Source: Psilocybe azurescens (lineage: Eukaryota; Basidiomycota; Agaricomycetes; Agaricales; Agrocybaceae). Taken from it: 46,121 nt of DNA. The notes under the pieces were generated by a model. The model saw only the letters and a program-made list of their open reading frames with translations, searched no databases and had not been told where the DNA came from. A program made the position numbers and the translations under genes. Below are positions 33,383 to 45,400 of the stretch, piece by piece. The stretch is from assembly GCA_023853785.1 (NCBI GenBank), contig JAJIRX010000145.1, positions 1 to 46,121 on the forward strand, read 5' to 3'. The stretch's first letter is position 1. Each line of letters starts with the position of its first letter.

Positions 33383-36300
33383 TCAGACCTCGTACCACGG
33401 GCTTGAAGTCGCCCAATAATCAAGCAACTTCGGCGTATAACATTTCCACCAATTAGGTCCTATCATAGATTGTTCAAAATCCACAGAACTGTAATGTCCA
33501 AGAATAACACGGCAATTCGACCGTTGGAGGACATTTGCTTCTGGTGGAACCCACATAAGGCGGTCGTTCGTGGACGAGGAACGGATCCAGTTCCCCTCCG
33601 AAACATACCAGAGAGGGTCGTCCATGCCCCAAATAAGCACAGATCCATCCCATGAGCCAGACAGGATTGATGTCCCATCGTCAGATAGGGCGACCGAATT
33701 GACACCCTTGTGGTGGCAGCCTGTTATAGCATTTATTGGCATCGCTCCCGAATCGTTCGACACGTTCCATACCGCCACAGTGTCATCATCTGAACCAGAC
33801 ACAGCCAGCTTGCCATCATTAGAAAACGCAACTGCACCAACCGCACTGGCGTGGCCATTTAGGACCATAATTGCTGTACCAGTTAGTACATCCCACACCC
33901 GCACGGACCCATCCCCCGAACCAGAAATAATCCGTGTGGCGTCGGGTGAGAACGCAACGGAGATGACCCGATAACTGTGGCCCTTCATGACCTTCGAATT
34001 CTCCCCTTCTAGATCAGATACATCCCAAACACGAACAGATTTATCATCCGACCCAGAGACAATCTGCTTGGCGTCTCCCGAGAACGCGACCACCCGTACC
34101 CAGTCAATATGGCCATTCAACACCCTCAATTCATCACCTGTGAGTACATCCCACAACCGCACAATGTGTTCGCCCGAAGAACTAGATGCAATCATGGTGC
34201 CATCGTTGGAAAGGGCGATAGAGAGGACAGTATTAACAGGACTAGGCTTCAACTTGAAGACCTTGGCCTCTGGATGTTTCGATGTGACATCCGATATACG
34301 TACATGTCCATCTTCTGAACCCCATGCCACATGCGTGCCATCCCTTGAAAATGCAACATAGGTAACGGATTCGCTGCTATCATTCGGCACTTGGAACTCA
34401 TGGCCTGTGTATGCGTCCCATACCCTTACAGAGCCATCAATAGAGCGAGACATAATCCGGGTGCCATCGGTTGAAAACGCGAACTTCCTGGCCGCAGAAG
34501 TATTGGCGGAGTGCTTGAGTTCGGCCACTGGGAATATCGTTGAGTTCCAGACCCGAACAGATCCATCAATTGAGCCAGACACGATGCGCGCTCCATCTCT
34601 CGAAAATCCGGCTGTCAGTACCCAATCGGTGTGGCCTTCTAGCACGCCTAGCATGTCTCCCGTTGATGCAACCCACACTCGCACAGTACCATCTTCCGAT
34701 GAAGATACAATACTGTTTCCAGACAAAGCAACGGATGTGACATCTTGATTGTCCCCCACCATCACCCTCAGCAATTCTCCAGTTGATGCATCCCATACCC
34801 GCACAGAGCAATCATCCGATCCAGAGACTATCCACGCACCATCGGATGAAATGGCAACAGACCTAACACAACCAATGTGGCCCGTCATCACCCTCAGCAT
34901 TTCACCTGTGATTGCGTCCCAAAGTCGCACAGAGCAATCATCTGAACCGGACACGATCCGAGTATCATCATCCGAAAATGCGACAGAGTTAACCCCACCA
35001 GCATGGCCCTCCAATACCCTCAAAACCTCAGTCGTCGATACATCCCATACGCGTATAGATGTGTCATCAGAGCCAGATACGATCCACGAACCAGATCTTG
35101 AAAATGAAACCGAATTGACCGCCCCAGTGTGACCTTCCATTATTTTGGCAATTTCACCGTTCCACACATCCCACACCCGCACAGACAAATCATCCGACCC
35201 AGAAGCAATCCACCTGTCGTCGCTCGTAAACGACACCGAGTTGACTACACCATTATGGCCCTTCAAAATCTTCAGCTCTTCACCACTCGAAGCGTCCCAG
35301 ATCCGCACAAAACCATCGGTCGAGCCCGATGCAATCTGTGCGCCGTTCATAGAAAATGTAACAGCATAAATTTCCATCGCGCCTGGTACGTGTATAGTCA
35401 ATAGAGGGACATTGGTTCTCCCGTTGTGAGTAAAGGTGGGAATGAGTGAAAATTGATTTTTCCACTCCTGTGCCCATGCGAACTCGGGTTTCCAAGTGGC
35501 TAGTGACGAGATGTATAGATGTGGTGTCGATTTAGCAGCCGGGCTCCCAGCAAAATATGTAGAAAAATTTGCGGCTTCTAGCAGACTAGAATATACAAAA
35601 TCAAATTCCTTCCATTTGAGTTTGAGCTAAGCGTTCAGATAAGTTTCATTGCAACGCAATCGTGCGAGTATGATTGCTCGTACCTGCGACATGCAGTAAT
35701 GAACCCACACTTGTGCTTTGTGAAGCATGGGAGTACACTCACGAACTGAGCCAAGAAGGTTCATGGCCTCGATCCAGAATAAAACACGGATTTGGAGAAA
35801 TTCCAGTATCCTGGAAAGAATATTCCTAGCATCATCGAAGGATGGAGGATAGGATAGGTGCGCTACCCAGTGGAATAATGAGTACCGCAGGACAGGTCTG
35901 ATGTTCTTGTTCACTTGCTCGGAAATTACTTCAACATGTTCGGAGTCAAGCAAATAAGATGACCTTATATCACCCATGTTAAATCTTAGACCACAACCAT
36001 CGGAATTCATGACGCGTAGACATGACGTGGCGAGAAGATTACGATGAGCAACTTCGTCACACCAGAAGTTGTATTCTTCGTTGCCAATGCGAAAATTCGA
36101 ACGGCGTTGGGCGAATAAGAAGTCGGGAAAGGACGCATGGTACCAAAACACACGACCGTCCTGAATGTAAAGTACAGCATGGAGGTCGTTCAAAACGGCC
36201 TTAGCGAGTTCATCATCGTCGTCCATCAAACCCGCAGCAACGGAGGTAGATATGCGCTCGAATGTACATAGAAAGGTGAATAGAATTCGCAACCGCGGAT

Positions 36301-38222
36301 TCAAGTCCTCTTCGTCCATAAAATCCGAAAACGCTTCGCACAGAATCTGTTCGTATAGTTCATCGATGGGCGATTTATTCTTGCCTGACATTCCAGAGGC
36401 TTTGGATAGAAAGTTATTAATCCTACGCATCTGTTCCTTATATGTGATCGATTGGGATGAGGTTAAAATCCTCACTATTGTAGCAGCATAGATGAATAAA
36501 CCGCTTGCTCGGTGTCGAAGTTCAGCTATTTCTGGACTGCCAACGATCCTCGGTAGTTTGAGGTCCAGGTATCTCTCAATGTCAATATCGGCATCTTCGA
36601 TTGGCACGTCTTGAAGGCGACAAACGGCCCTGGATTCAAAGCTGTCGCAAATTTCAACAATCCGGGGGTCTGTGCGGCTCGTGACGAGGAACTTCAAACC
36701 AATGAAGCGCTGTTGGTTTATTGTTGTCAGCAAAATGTCCAAAAACTTGGATCCGCCACTTTCATCGATCTCGTCGAGAGCATCAACGATAACCAGATAG
36801 GTGGCTGGATCATGACGGCGTAGAGGATCGAGCCAAGGTCTAACGAAGAGCTCCTGCATCTGCTCGGAGACGTCGTGATCAACGACAACAGATTTGACGG
36901 CCAATTGAGCGTGCAATGCCGACACGTAGGACTCGCACTTGTAGGATAGTTGGTATGCAATGGTGGGGAGAAGGCGATTAAGACTTCTTGTTTCATCGAA
37001 CTGTCGAGAACACAAAAAGCTGGCGCCCAAGATTGTAGGTTGACCGCTCTCAAATAGCTTGGCTATAGTATATGCTATCGTAGTTTTTCCAGAGCCTGCT
37101 TGACCTGTTAACCAAAAGACGCGCGGGCTGTCGATTGTGTGATCGTTGGCCCAGTCGGTAATGCCTTCCAGGATCTTGACGCGAGTGCCATCTGCGCATG
37201 TTTCCCTCTTCAGACTCTGTCCTTCTAGTACTGTCCTGTGGTCGGCCTTGCGGGAGGGATTGAGACCTTGGAGTGATAACATCCGTCGCTCTTGCTGTTC
37301 TTCCTGTCGCGCCTGTTTCTCTTCCTGTCCCTTCAATCAACACGTATCATATGCGCAAATGCGATTATACCCACTTTCATCTGCTCATGCATCTTGGCCG
37401 TCGTTTTCCTGATTTCGATTTGCATGTTCAGCTGCAAGTTCTATCAGCATATACATCATCAATCCTAACTCTGAAGATCGTACCATGAACACGTTCGTCG
37501 TCTCGTCGATGACCGTGCAAATCGTATTGATTCTCTTCTTATAGTTTTCGTAGTCGATGTTCCGAACTATGGACTCCAGTTCCTGCGTAATTCGTGCCAG
37601 TTACGCATTTTGTTCTTGGATATTTCTAGAAAGAATATGTTCAACGCCGATCCCAGTTACTGTGTCCACAAGTCACACCTTTTGTACTCCTCTATTTCCC
37701 TCTTGACATCTTCCGAGTCGTCCAATTCCACCTTCCCAATCGCGTCGCTCAGTAGTAGCTTTGTTCTTTGAAGCCTTTCTGTCAGCAGATCTTTGTTATC
37801 GCCTATCTCCTACAGGGCCAATATTCAAACAGACATCTAAAAACACGCAGGATCACGCACATCTTTTATTTCGATGATTGTCTTGACAATGGAAAATGCC
37901 ATCTTGACTGGATTGCCGTCGATACAATCTGGAAGTTTCTTGAGAAGGGTTTGCACGAATCTCCCAGCTATCCCCAAGCCCTCCTTCACATCTGGGTGAA
38001 GTTGCAAATGTGCAGACATTCCAAGGCCTTCCTCCGAGGCAGCATTCGATTGAATAGACAGGGAATTGCACTGTCTTCTTCTGGAGCAATCGAGGGACTG
38101 GGCGAGTGTGAAGTGGTTTCATTTGCACCTATTTCACTAATCGCGGTTGATCGGGAGCCCTTGCTTTTGAACCAATCCCGGAACGGCCGTTTTGCCTTCT
38201 TGGAGCTGGAGGAGGACGCCAT
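33383..38222 (-). CDS. NLR2: NACHT-WD40 protein, core intact, N-terminal domain damaged
   Basis: Exons: 38222-37861, 37809-37679, 37625-37484, 37431-37375, 37330-35684 and 35626-33383. The last two give an unbroken frame of about 1,300 residues. It holds NACHT with Walker A GQAGSGKT and Walker B YLVIVDALDEIDESGG, a winged-helix-like linker (YHASFPDFLF), then 14 WD40 repeats (e.g. IVSGSDDCSVRVWDASTG) and a conserved Trp-containing C-terminus. The helical N-terminal domain (MASSSSSKKAKRPF; GLGIAGRFVQTLLKKLP) is interrupted by a 1-base loss at 38058-38073 relative to NLR1 and by a TAA at 37601-37603. An internal ATG at 37282 could start a NACHT-WD40 protein without the effector domain. NACHT proteins oligomerise on ligand binding, and the WD propellers are the likely sensor. 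This is the best-preserved NLR in the window. Confidence 0.88.
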
Positions 38223-39408
38223 GCTGAGGAAAGAAAGGAAATGAGAGAAAGCGACGCAGACGCCTAGCGCCGATCCCACATTGGTTTCCTCGCACAGTTG
38301 TCACGGAAATACCAGGTTCAAGAATAGACCTGTATGGTAAAGGCAAGTTCCTATAACATCAAAAGCTTCAGACCCAGAGACATTCGGTAGCGGCCTTTGA
38401 ATTCACTCACTGAACATACCTCCCACTAATAATCTAGGATACAGTATTGGCGGCAGATGACTCTCAAGCGACTACCCAAACCTTGGATTGGAGAAGATGG
38501 ATAGATGGATGGATGGCGATTGTACGGTCCCAATGTAGGAACTCGCCGGTCCGTCGACGGTTTGACAGACCTGTCACACTGTCAAGCCTCGACGGGACCC
38601 CAGCCCTCTTACAGGTTTGACGTTCGTTCTGAACTTGGTGACCCACTTTTCTTAAGAATCTTGAATTAAGCTGGGTTACTCGTAAGTCGACACAGAAAAT
38701 TCTAGATACGAAGCTGAAAATATACATGTTTTATCCACTCACCAGCCATCTCGTACATTTTTTCCCTACTGTCCCTCGCGCGTCTCAAAACATTTCAGAG
38801 TATGCTTCACCTGTTCCGTGATCTTGAAAAATCCTTTGTTCCCTTGTCCGGCAAAGAAATCGTGGTCGAGGTCGAGTTGTTAATGCCAATATGGTGATAT
38901 TCGAGTAGTATTCGAAGTTTGTTTAAATATTTGAAGAGTATTTCAGTGTGGTTTAAATGTCATTTGTCGATGTAAGAAACTAAGAACCGGTAAGAGCAGA
39001 TCTTTTATTTAAATAACCGTAAAATCAATCGATGACACCGATACTCTTCACTGCTTGGCTCTCACCAACTTGGCTTCATATTTCTTGGGGACTCAATTAC
39101 ACACATACAACTCGGTCCAAGCTCATAGCATATCCTGCAATCCAGGAAAAATCTTCCCGGAGCCGCAGTTGTGATTTAGCATTAGCAACTGTCAATTATC
39201 AATGTTCACTGTCTACTGTTTGTTTACTCCAACGTAGTCCTGAACATTGACGAACCGCGGACAAATATACCGTCGTCAGCTCGGGAATCACCAAAGCTGC
39301 TACTGCACATGCGACAGACGAACTAGTAGACTAAACACGAGTCGATAGACGACAATGAGGCGTTTGGCAAGCAGAGACGATTGGGGCTGAAGATATCCTA
39401 CTCGCGTC
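38223..39408. other. Spacer between the tandem module copies
   Basis: It holds the upstream region of NLR2 and, at its right end, the duplication junction. A short ATGGATAG-type microrepeat lies near 38500, and there is AT-rich sequence at 38890-39030. I see no gene; open frames are short and lack coding character. Its origin (old flank or inserted filler) cannot be told from the window. Confidence 0.45.
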
Positions 39409-39410
39409 GT

Positions 39411-40341
39411 TTAGTCCAGGTCAAAGACGAGAATCTCACCAGAGCGATCTCCATCGTTCTCAACAGTCAATGAGGTCCCTTTCTTCCCCACAAAAATGTA
39501 AGTGTCATCTCCTTCTCTAAGAGTAAGCTCTTCGCTGCTACCCTGAGAGCTAATCCGTACGCTGGAGCCCGATGCTTTCTTATCATTGTACCCGCTCGTC
39601 TGCACGACATGGATGTACCCTTTCTTCCCCTTTCTTCCGATATCCAGACTCTTTCCCTGTCCAAGGATAGTAGCATACAGTGTAAGCGGGCTGTTGACGG
39701 GTGCGGGACTGCTGGCTTCGCGCTCGACGACCACGTCCTCCGCGCCGACCGGCGCGACGACTTTCGCCCACTTGTCTGCCTTTTTCTTCGTCGGTGAAGT
39801 GGCGCGTGTAGTATTTCGGGGACAGGCCGGATTTGGAGGGCACGGACCAGATTTGCAGGAAGTGGACTTGTTTGGAGCCATGCGCCTTTTCGGAGTGAGA
39901 GATTCCAGTGCCGGTGGACGTCATTTGGAGGTCGCCGCGTTTGAGCACTTCGGTGTTGCCCATTGAGTCTTTGCTAAAAGGTAAAGAACATGAGGGTGAG
40001 TACGGGTGTATGGAATGTGGACGGAGATAGTTGAAAGGAGAACGTACTGTTCGAGCTCGCCGGAAATGACATAGGAGAAGATCTCGAATTCGCGGTGCGA
40101 GTGGGTCCCGAATCCAGTGCGAGGAGCTACTCAATCTTCATTGATGACGCGTAACGATCCGAAGAGCTCGTGTTGTCTGTCTTGGTACCTGAAGGAGGAG
40201 GCTGCGTGAGAGTATGAAGAGTTTTCGAGAGTGGAATGGCGCGTACATTGCGAAGGAGAAAGTGTGGAAGGTCTTGAGCCAATCGTGGTCTGCATTTCCA
40301 CGTTCTTCGCTTCTGCGGGCGACTAATTTCATGGGGCTCAT
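39411..40341 (-). pseudogene. Pirin copy B, broken
   Basis: It has the same exon structure as pirin copy A. Exon 2 carries a TGA at 40131-40133 where copy A has CGA (in the NED-R-VAPRTGFG region), upstream of the metal-binding histidines. In exon 3 an extra T in the run 39781-39785 (five against four in copy A) shifts the frame after RHFTDEEK. The stop would remove nearly the whole protein. The CGA to TGA change is a C-to-T transition at a CpG; the second lesion is in a homopolymer and could be an assembly error. The TATA box is retained. Confidence 0.85.
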
Positions 40342-40486
40342 AGTGGATTCAGAAGACAAGTGTCTAGTGACTATTTCTTTGAGATGTTGAGCGTGCAACT
40401 TTGCTTTTGGGAAACGAAGAAGAGAAGGCAGGTTGTCTGAGAGAGAAAGTGAAAATGTTGGGACCAAGTTGAGGTAGATCGCGAGG

Positions 40487-40494
40487 CTTATATA
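40487..40494 (-). promoter_or_regulatory. TATA box of pirin copy B
   Basis: TATATAAG, as in copy A, about 146 bp upstream of the start codon at 40341. The promoter remains although the coding region is broken, so a truncated transcript could still be made. Confidence 0.5.
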
Positions 40495-40839
40495 GAGCGG
40501 AACGAGGGCGATGTGAACGACCAGTCGGGATTTGGGTAGCATGACACAGATCGCATTGCATCCATTGAATTATATAGCAGTTCGTAAGACAACATTCAAA
40601 TCGCCCCTTCGTGATAGCCCGCCCCATTATCAAGCCGCTTCCCTTGTAAGGTGTTCCCGAACCCACGAAACCCCACGCAGCGTGGGCTGGACCGTACGGT
40701 CATGTGAGTCTGTTTGTCACTTTGAGGCACTGAGTGGACAGGAACAGACATTACGAGCAAGTACCGTTCGGCGTACATTGAACTTTGACAAACACTTTTT
40801 CTCTAGGTAACCAGAACCTTCCTGTCGCTGTGCGGAAGA

Positions 40840-41968
40840 CTAAGCCACTGGTCTTGGCCTCATGGGATCCGTCACGCTCTGACTGCATATCACCATACTG
40901 CGTACATTGGAAGCAAAGACCATCTAATAAGAACGTTAGGAATATGAGGCTCGGAAAGTTTCTTTCGCTTACATCTTCCTTGAAAATATCTATGAGCGGC
41001 TGCACCTGGCGACAGGCCCAACCATAATCGTTTAAATGTCGTTCCTGCCCAACTGAGTCGGCCACCAGAAATCTAGCAGCACGAAGTTTAGTTTCCGTAC
41101 GTTTGCTGTCAAAGTCTTCCCTTCCATAGTGAGATCATTTTTTCTAGCAATTTCCGCTGCCTTTCTTCTTCAGCTACGGCATGTTTCCTGGCCTCCCCTA
41201 AAGGAACGAGTTGTTGCAGATAGGAATGACGGAGCTGCTCGAAGCGGTCATGCTATCTAATCTGAAGACGTGCTCGTTCAGTCTCGTCGAGGTCCTGCAT
41301 ACGTGTTACGTGTTAATCAGACCAAAACGACGAAGAATAAGTATGGGGTAAGTTACCACAATAGCCATTCTTTCCTCATCATATATCTCCTGTCGTTGAG
41401 AGGTATGATCTCTGGTCGAATATTGCTCCTGAAGTGATTCTGCGTAGTCTTCCACGTTCATATCATATAATTTCTCGAGAGCTTCGTAATGAGATATCTT
41501 CAAAGACTCGATCTGTTTATTGAACGATGCTTTGTCGTCCTTTCGGTCAACTTCGGCTTCCATAGCTTCGAAACTGGAAAGGGCAGGTATAGCAGCAGAA
41601 ACATGGTATGAACAGCAGAGAAACTCACTCTGGTACATATCTTTTTGATGCTCCAAGAACTCGAATCGTAGCTGTCTTTCAAGTGCGTCGGGAAGATTCT
41701 GGTCCGTGATTTGTTGTAGAAACGCATTTTGTCCTTTGTATTCAGGCCTAGGAAGTCTGATTGTCTGTGTTTCGATATTCATTGAGTTTACAAAGCGTGT
41801 ATTGAAGATCGTACGAAAGCGTTTTGTATGCAGAAGGTGGTGGTCATCATTCAAGCGTGACCTGTCGCGTCGGACAAATTGATGGTCATGGGACACGGTC
41901 AGGATTGACTGCACACCGCGGGCGTTCAATCCTTGTCACGTTGAACTCCAGTTGAAGTTCGAGCCCAT
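40840..41968 (-). pseudogene. Gene X copy B, broken differently from copy A
   Basis: The start region (ATG 41966-41968) loses a base after about ten codons relative to copy A (TTCAACGTGAC against TTCAATGCCGAC). The central frame is open from about 41929 to 41306 and keeps the stretch deleted in copy A, including KQIESLKISHYEALEKLYD, QEQYSTRDHTSQRQEIYDE and ERMAIV. In the second exon it shares the TAG (R-stop-HDRFEQLRHS) with copy A and has a further one-base gain after the QRKLLEKM equivalent. The complete central part shows what copy A has lost. The protein would be almost entirely helical and charged; no family is recognised. Confidence 0.6.
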
Positions 41969-42427
41969 AGCTCAAATTCAATGGTTAGCTATATTACTGT
42001 GTGGTTCGTAATCTTCACAATATAATCCTTTCTTTCTCTAGCCACATTATTTTGAGTTTTCGAGCTACAATTTCAACAAAACACAATTAAATTCATGAAA
42101 ATGAAAGGGCTTATTGACGTGCTATGATCTTTGCCCATGATTCTAAATTTCTGTCAAGATTTACCTACAGTGGCGACGGGGAGATGTTGCCTTACAGACC
42201 ACTGGTACCAGTCTTGCACCAAGTTTATGATGAAATCTGGAGAGATCGAATTCTGTAAGGTAGTATAGTGAAATGGATGCTAATTCGACATATTTTGATC
42301 AACTGGCCGCGTCCTTCTTCGAAGTTGGTCGTTAAATTCAGTACAGAGTCATCCGTGATGCACTTCCAAACAACAACCCATGAGGATGTCAGAGGTAAAT
42401 ATTGAATAAAAACAATACACGAACATC
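41969..42427. other. Intergenic region between gene X B and NLR3
   Basis: Closely matches 32908-33382 with scattered substitutions and small indels. No gene is seen. Confidence 0.5.
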
Positions 42428-45400
42428 TTATCTTGAAGACTCAGACCTCGTACCACGGGCTTGAAGTCTCGCCCGATAATCAAGCAACTCCGGCGTATAA
42501 CATTTCCACCAATTAGGTCCTATCATAGATTGTTCAAAATCGACAGAACTGTAATTGCCAGAAATAACACGGCAATTCGGCCGTTGGAGGACATTTGCTT
42601 CTGGTGGAACCCACATAAGGCGGTCGTTCGTGGACGAGGAACGGATCCAGTTCCCTTCCGAAACATACCAGAGAGGGTCGTCCATGCCCCAAATAACCAC
42701 GGCTCCATCCCGTGAGCCAGACAGAATTGATGTCCCATCGTCAGATGGGGCGACTGAAATGACACCGTTGTTGTGGCGGCCTGATAGAGTATTTATTGGC
42801 ATCGCTTCTGAATCGTCTGACACATTCCATACTGCCATAGTGCGATCAGCTGAACCAGACACGGCCAGCTTGCCATCGTTCGAAAACGCAACTGCGTGAA
42901 CGCAACTAGTGTGGCCATTTAGGACCATAACCACTGTGCCAGTCAGTGCATCCCACACCCGCACGGACTTATCCCTTGAACCAGAAACAATCCGCGTGGC
43001 GTTGGATGAGAACGCGACGGAGACGACCCAATCACTGTGGCCCTCCATGACCTTCGAATTCTCCCCTTTTGGATCAGATACATCCCAAATACGAACAGAT
43101 TTATCGTTCGACCCAGAGACAATCTGCTTGGCGTCTCCCGAGAACGCGATTGTCCGTACCCAGTCAGTATGGCCATCCAGCACCCTCAATTAATTACCTG
43201 TGAGTACATCCCACAACTGCACAGTGTGATCGGCCTGAGAACTACACGCAATCATGGTGCCATCGTTGGAAAGGGCGATAGAGAGGACAGTATTACCGGG
43301 ACTAGCCTCCAACTTGAAGACCTTGGGCTCTGGATGTTTTGATGTCAGGTCCGATATACGCACATGCCCATCTGCTGAACCCCATGCCACATGCGCACCA
43401 TCTCTTGAAAATGAAAAAGAGGTAACAAATTTGCTGCTATCATTCGGCACTTGGAACTCGTGGCCTGTGTATGCATCCCATACCCTTACAGAGCCACCGA
43501 TAGTGCCAGACATAATCCGAGTGCCATCAGTTGAAAACGCGAACATGCTGACCTCAGAAGTATCGACGGAGTGCTTGAGTTCGGCCACCGGGAATGTCGC
43601 TGAGTTCCAGACTCGTACAGATCCATCATCTGAGCCAGATACGATGCGTGCTCCATCGCTCGAAAATCCGGCTGTCGGTACCCTACGGGTGTGGCCTTTG
43701 AGCACGCCCAGCACGTCTCCCGTTGATGCAACCCACACTCGCACAGTACCATCATCCGATGAAGACATGATACTGTTTCCAGACAAAGCAACGGATGTGA
43801 CATTTCGACTGTGCCCCTTCATCACCCTCAGCAATTCTCCAGTTGATGCATCCCATACCCGCACAGAGCAATCATCGGATCCAGAGACTATCCACGCACC
43901 ATCGGATGAAATCGCAGCAGAGCAAACACGAAGAGTGTGGCCCTTCATCACCCTCAGCATTTCACCTGTGATTGCGTCCCAAAGTCGCACAGAGCGATCA
44001 GCTGAACCGGACACGATCCGAGTATCATCATCCGAAAATGCGACTGAGTTAACCCCACCAGCATGGCCCTCCAATACCCTCAAAACCTCACTCGTCGATA
44101 CATCCCACACACGTATAGATAAGTCACTGGAGCCAGATACGATCCACGAACCAGATCTTGAAAATGAAACCGAACGGACTGCCGCAGTGTGGCCTTCCAT
44201 TACATTGGCAATTTCACCGTGCCACACATCCCACACCCGAACAGATCGATCGCTTGACCCAGAAGCAATCCACCTGTCGTCGCTCGTAAACGACACTGAG
44301 TTGACTTTAGCATTGTGGCCCTTCAAAATCTTCAGCTCTTCACCACTCGAAGCATCCCAGATCCGCACAAAACCATCACGCGAGCCCGACGCAATCTGCG
44401 TGCCGTTCATAGAAAATGCAACAGCATGAATCCCCATAGCGCGTGGGACTTGTATAGTCAATAGAGGGACATTGGTTTCCCCATTGTGAATAAAAGTGGG
44501 AATGAGAGAAAATTGATTTCTCCACTCCTGTGCCCATGTGAACTGGGGTTTCCAAGTGGCTAGTGACGAGATGTACAGATGTGGTGTCGATTTAGCAGCT
44601 GAGCTTCCACCAAAATACGTAGAAAAATGTGCAGCTTCTAGCAGACCAGAATATACAAAATCAAATTCCTTCCATTTGAGTTTGAGCTAAGTGTTCGGAT
44701 AAGTTTCATTGCAACACAATCGTGCGAGTATGATGGCTCGTACCTCCGACGTGCAGTAATGAACCCACACTCGTGCTTTGTGAAGCATGGGAGTACACTC
44801 TCGAACTGATCCAAGAAGGTTCATGGCCTCGATCCAGAATAAAACACGGAATTGGAGAAATTGCAACATCCTGGAAAGAATATTCCTAGCATCATTAAAC
44901 GATGGAGGATAGGATAGGTGCGCTACCCAATGGAATAATGAGTACCGCAGGACAGGTCCGATGTTCTTGTTGACCTGCTCGGAAATTTCTTCGACATGTT
45001 CGGAGTCAAGCAAATAAGATGACCTTATATCACCCATGTTGAATCTTAGACCATAACCATCGGAATTCATGACGCGTAGACATGATGTGGCGAGAAGATT
45101 ACGATGAGCAACTTCGTTACACCAGAAGTTGTATTCTTCGTTGCCAATGCGAAAATTCGAACGGTGTTGGGCGAATAAGAAGTCGGGAAAAGATGCATGG
45201 TACCAAAACACCCGACCGTCCTGAATGTAAAGTACAGCGTGGAGGTCGTTCAAAACGGCCTTGGCAAGTTTGTCATCGTCGTCCATCAAAGCCGCAGCGA
45301 CGGAGGTAGATATGCGCTCGAATGTACACAGAAAGGTGAATAGAATTCGCAACCGCGGATTCAGATCCTCTTCGTCCATAAAATCCGAAAACGCTTCGCA

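Larger units (their letters stand above)
30418..38222. repeat. Tandem segmental duplication, copy A (pirin - gene X - NLR)
   Basis: The order, orientation and spacing of pirin, gene X and NLR, including introns and intergenic sequence, recur about 9.0 kb further on (offsets 8,991 at pirin, about 9,060 in the NLR). The left boundary is sharp: similarity starts at GTTTAGTCC (30418, matching 39409), which contains the pirin stop codon; the sequence before it differs completely. The right end is at or beyond the NLR2 start; the window ends before it can be placed in copy B. Confidence 0.95.

Noticed and set aside
40672..40686. Perfect CCCACGC-A-GCGTGGG palindrome upstream of pirin B as an operator
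   Set aside because: Copy A, whose pirin is intact, has an imperfect version, so the symmetry is not maintained where it should matter.
41585..41639. Possible intron in gene X (GTGAGT to CCAG, 55 nt)
   Set aside because: Removing it shifts into a frame with early stops, whereas reading through keeps the long helical frame (FEAMEAEVDRKD) open.
43254..44429. Long plus-strand open frame of 391 codons opposite the NLR3 WD40 region
   Set aside because: It is antisense to the WD repeats, and its Ser/Thr/Pro-rich repeats simply mirror the repeated WD codons; similar shadows lie opposite NLR1 and NLR2.
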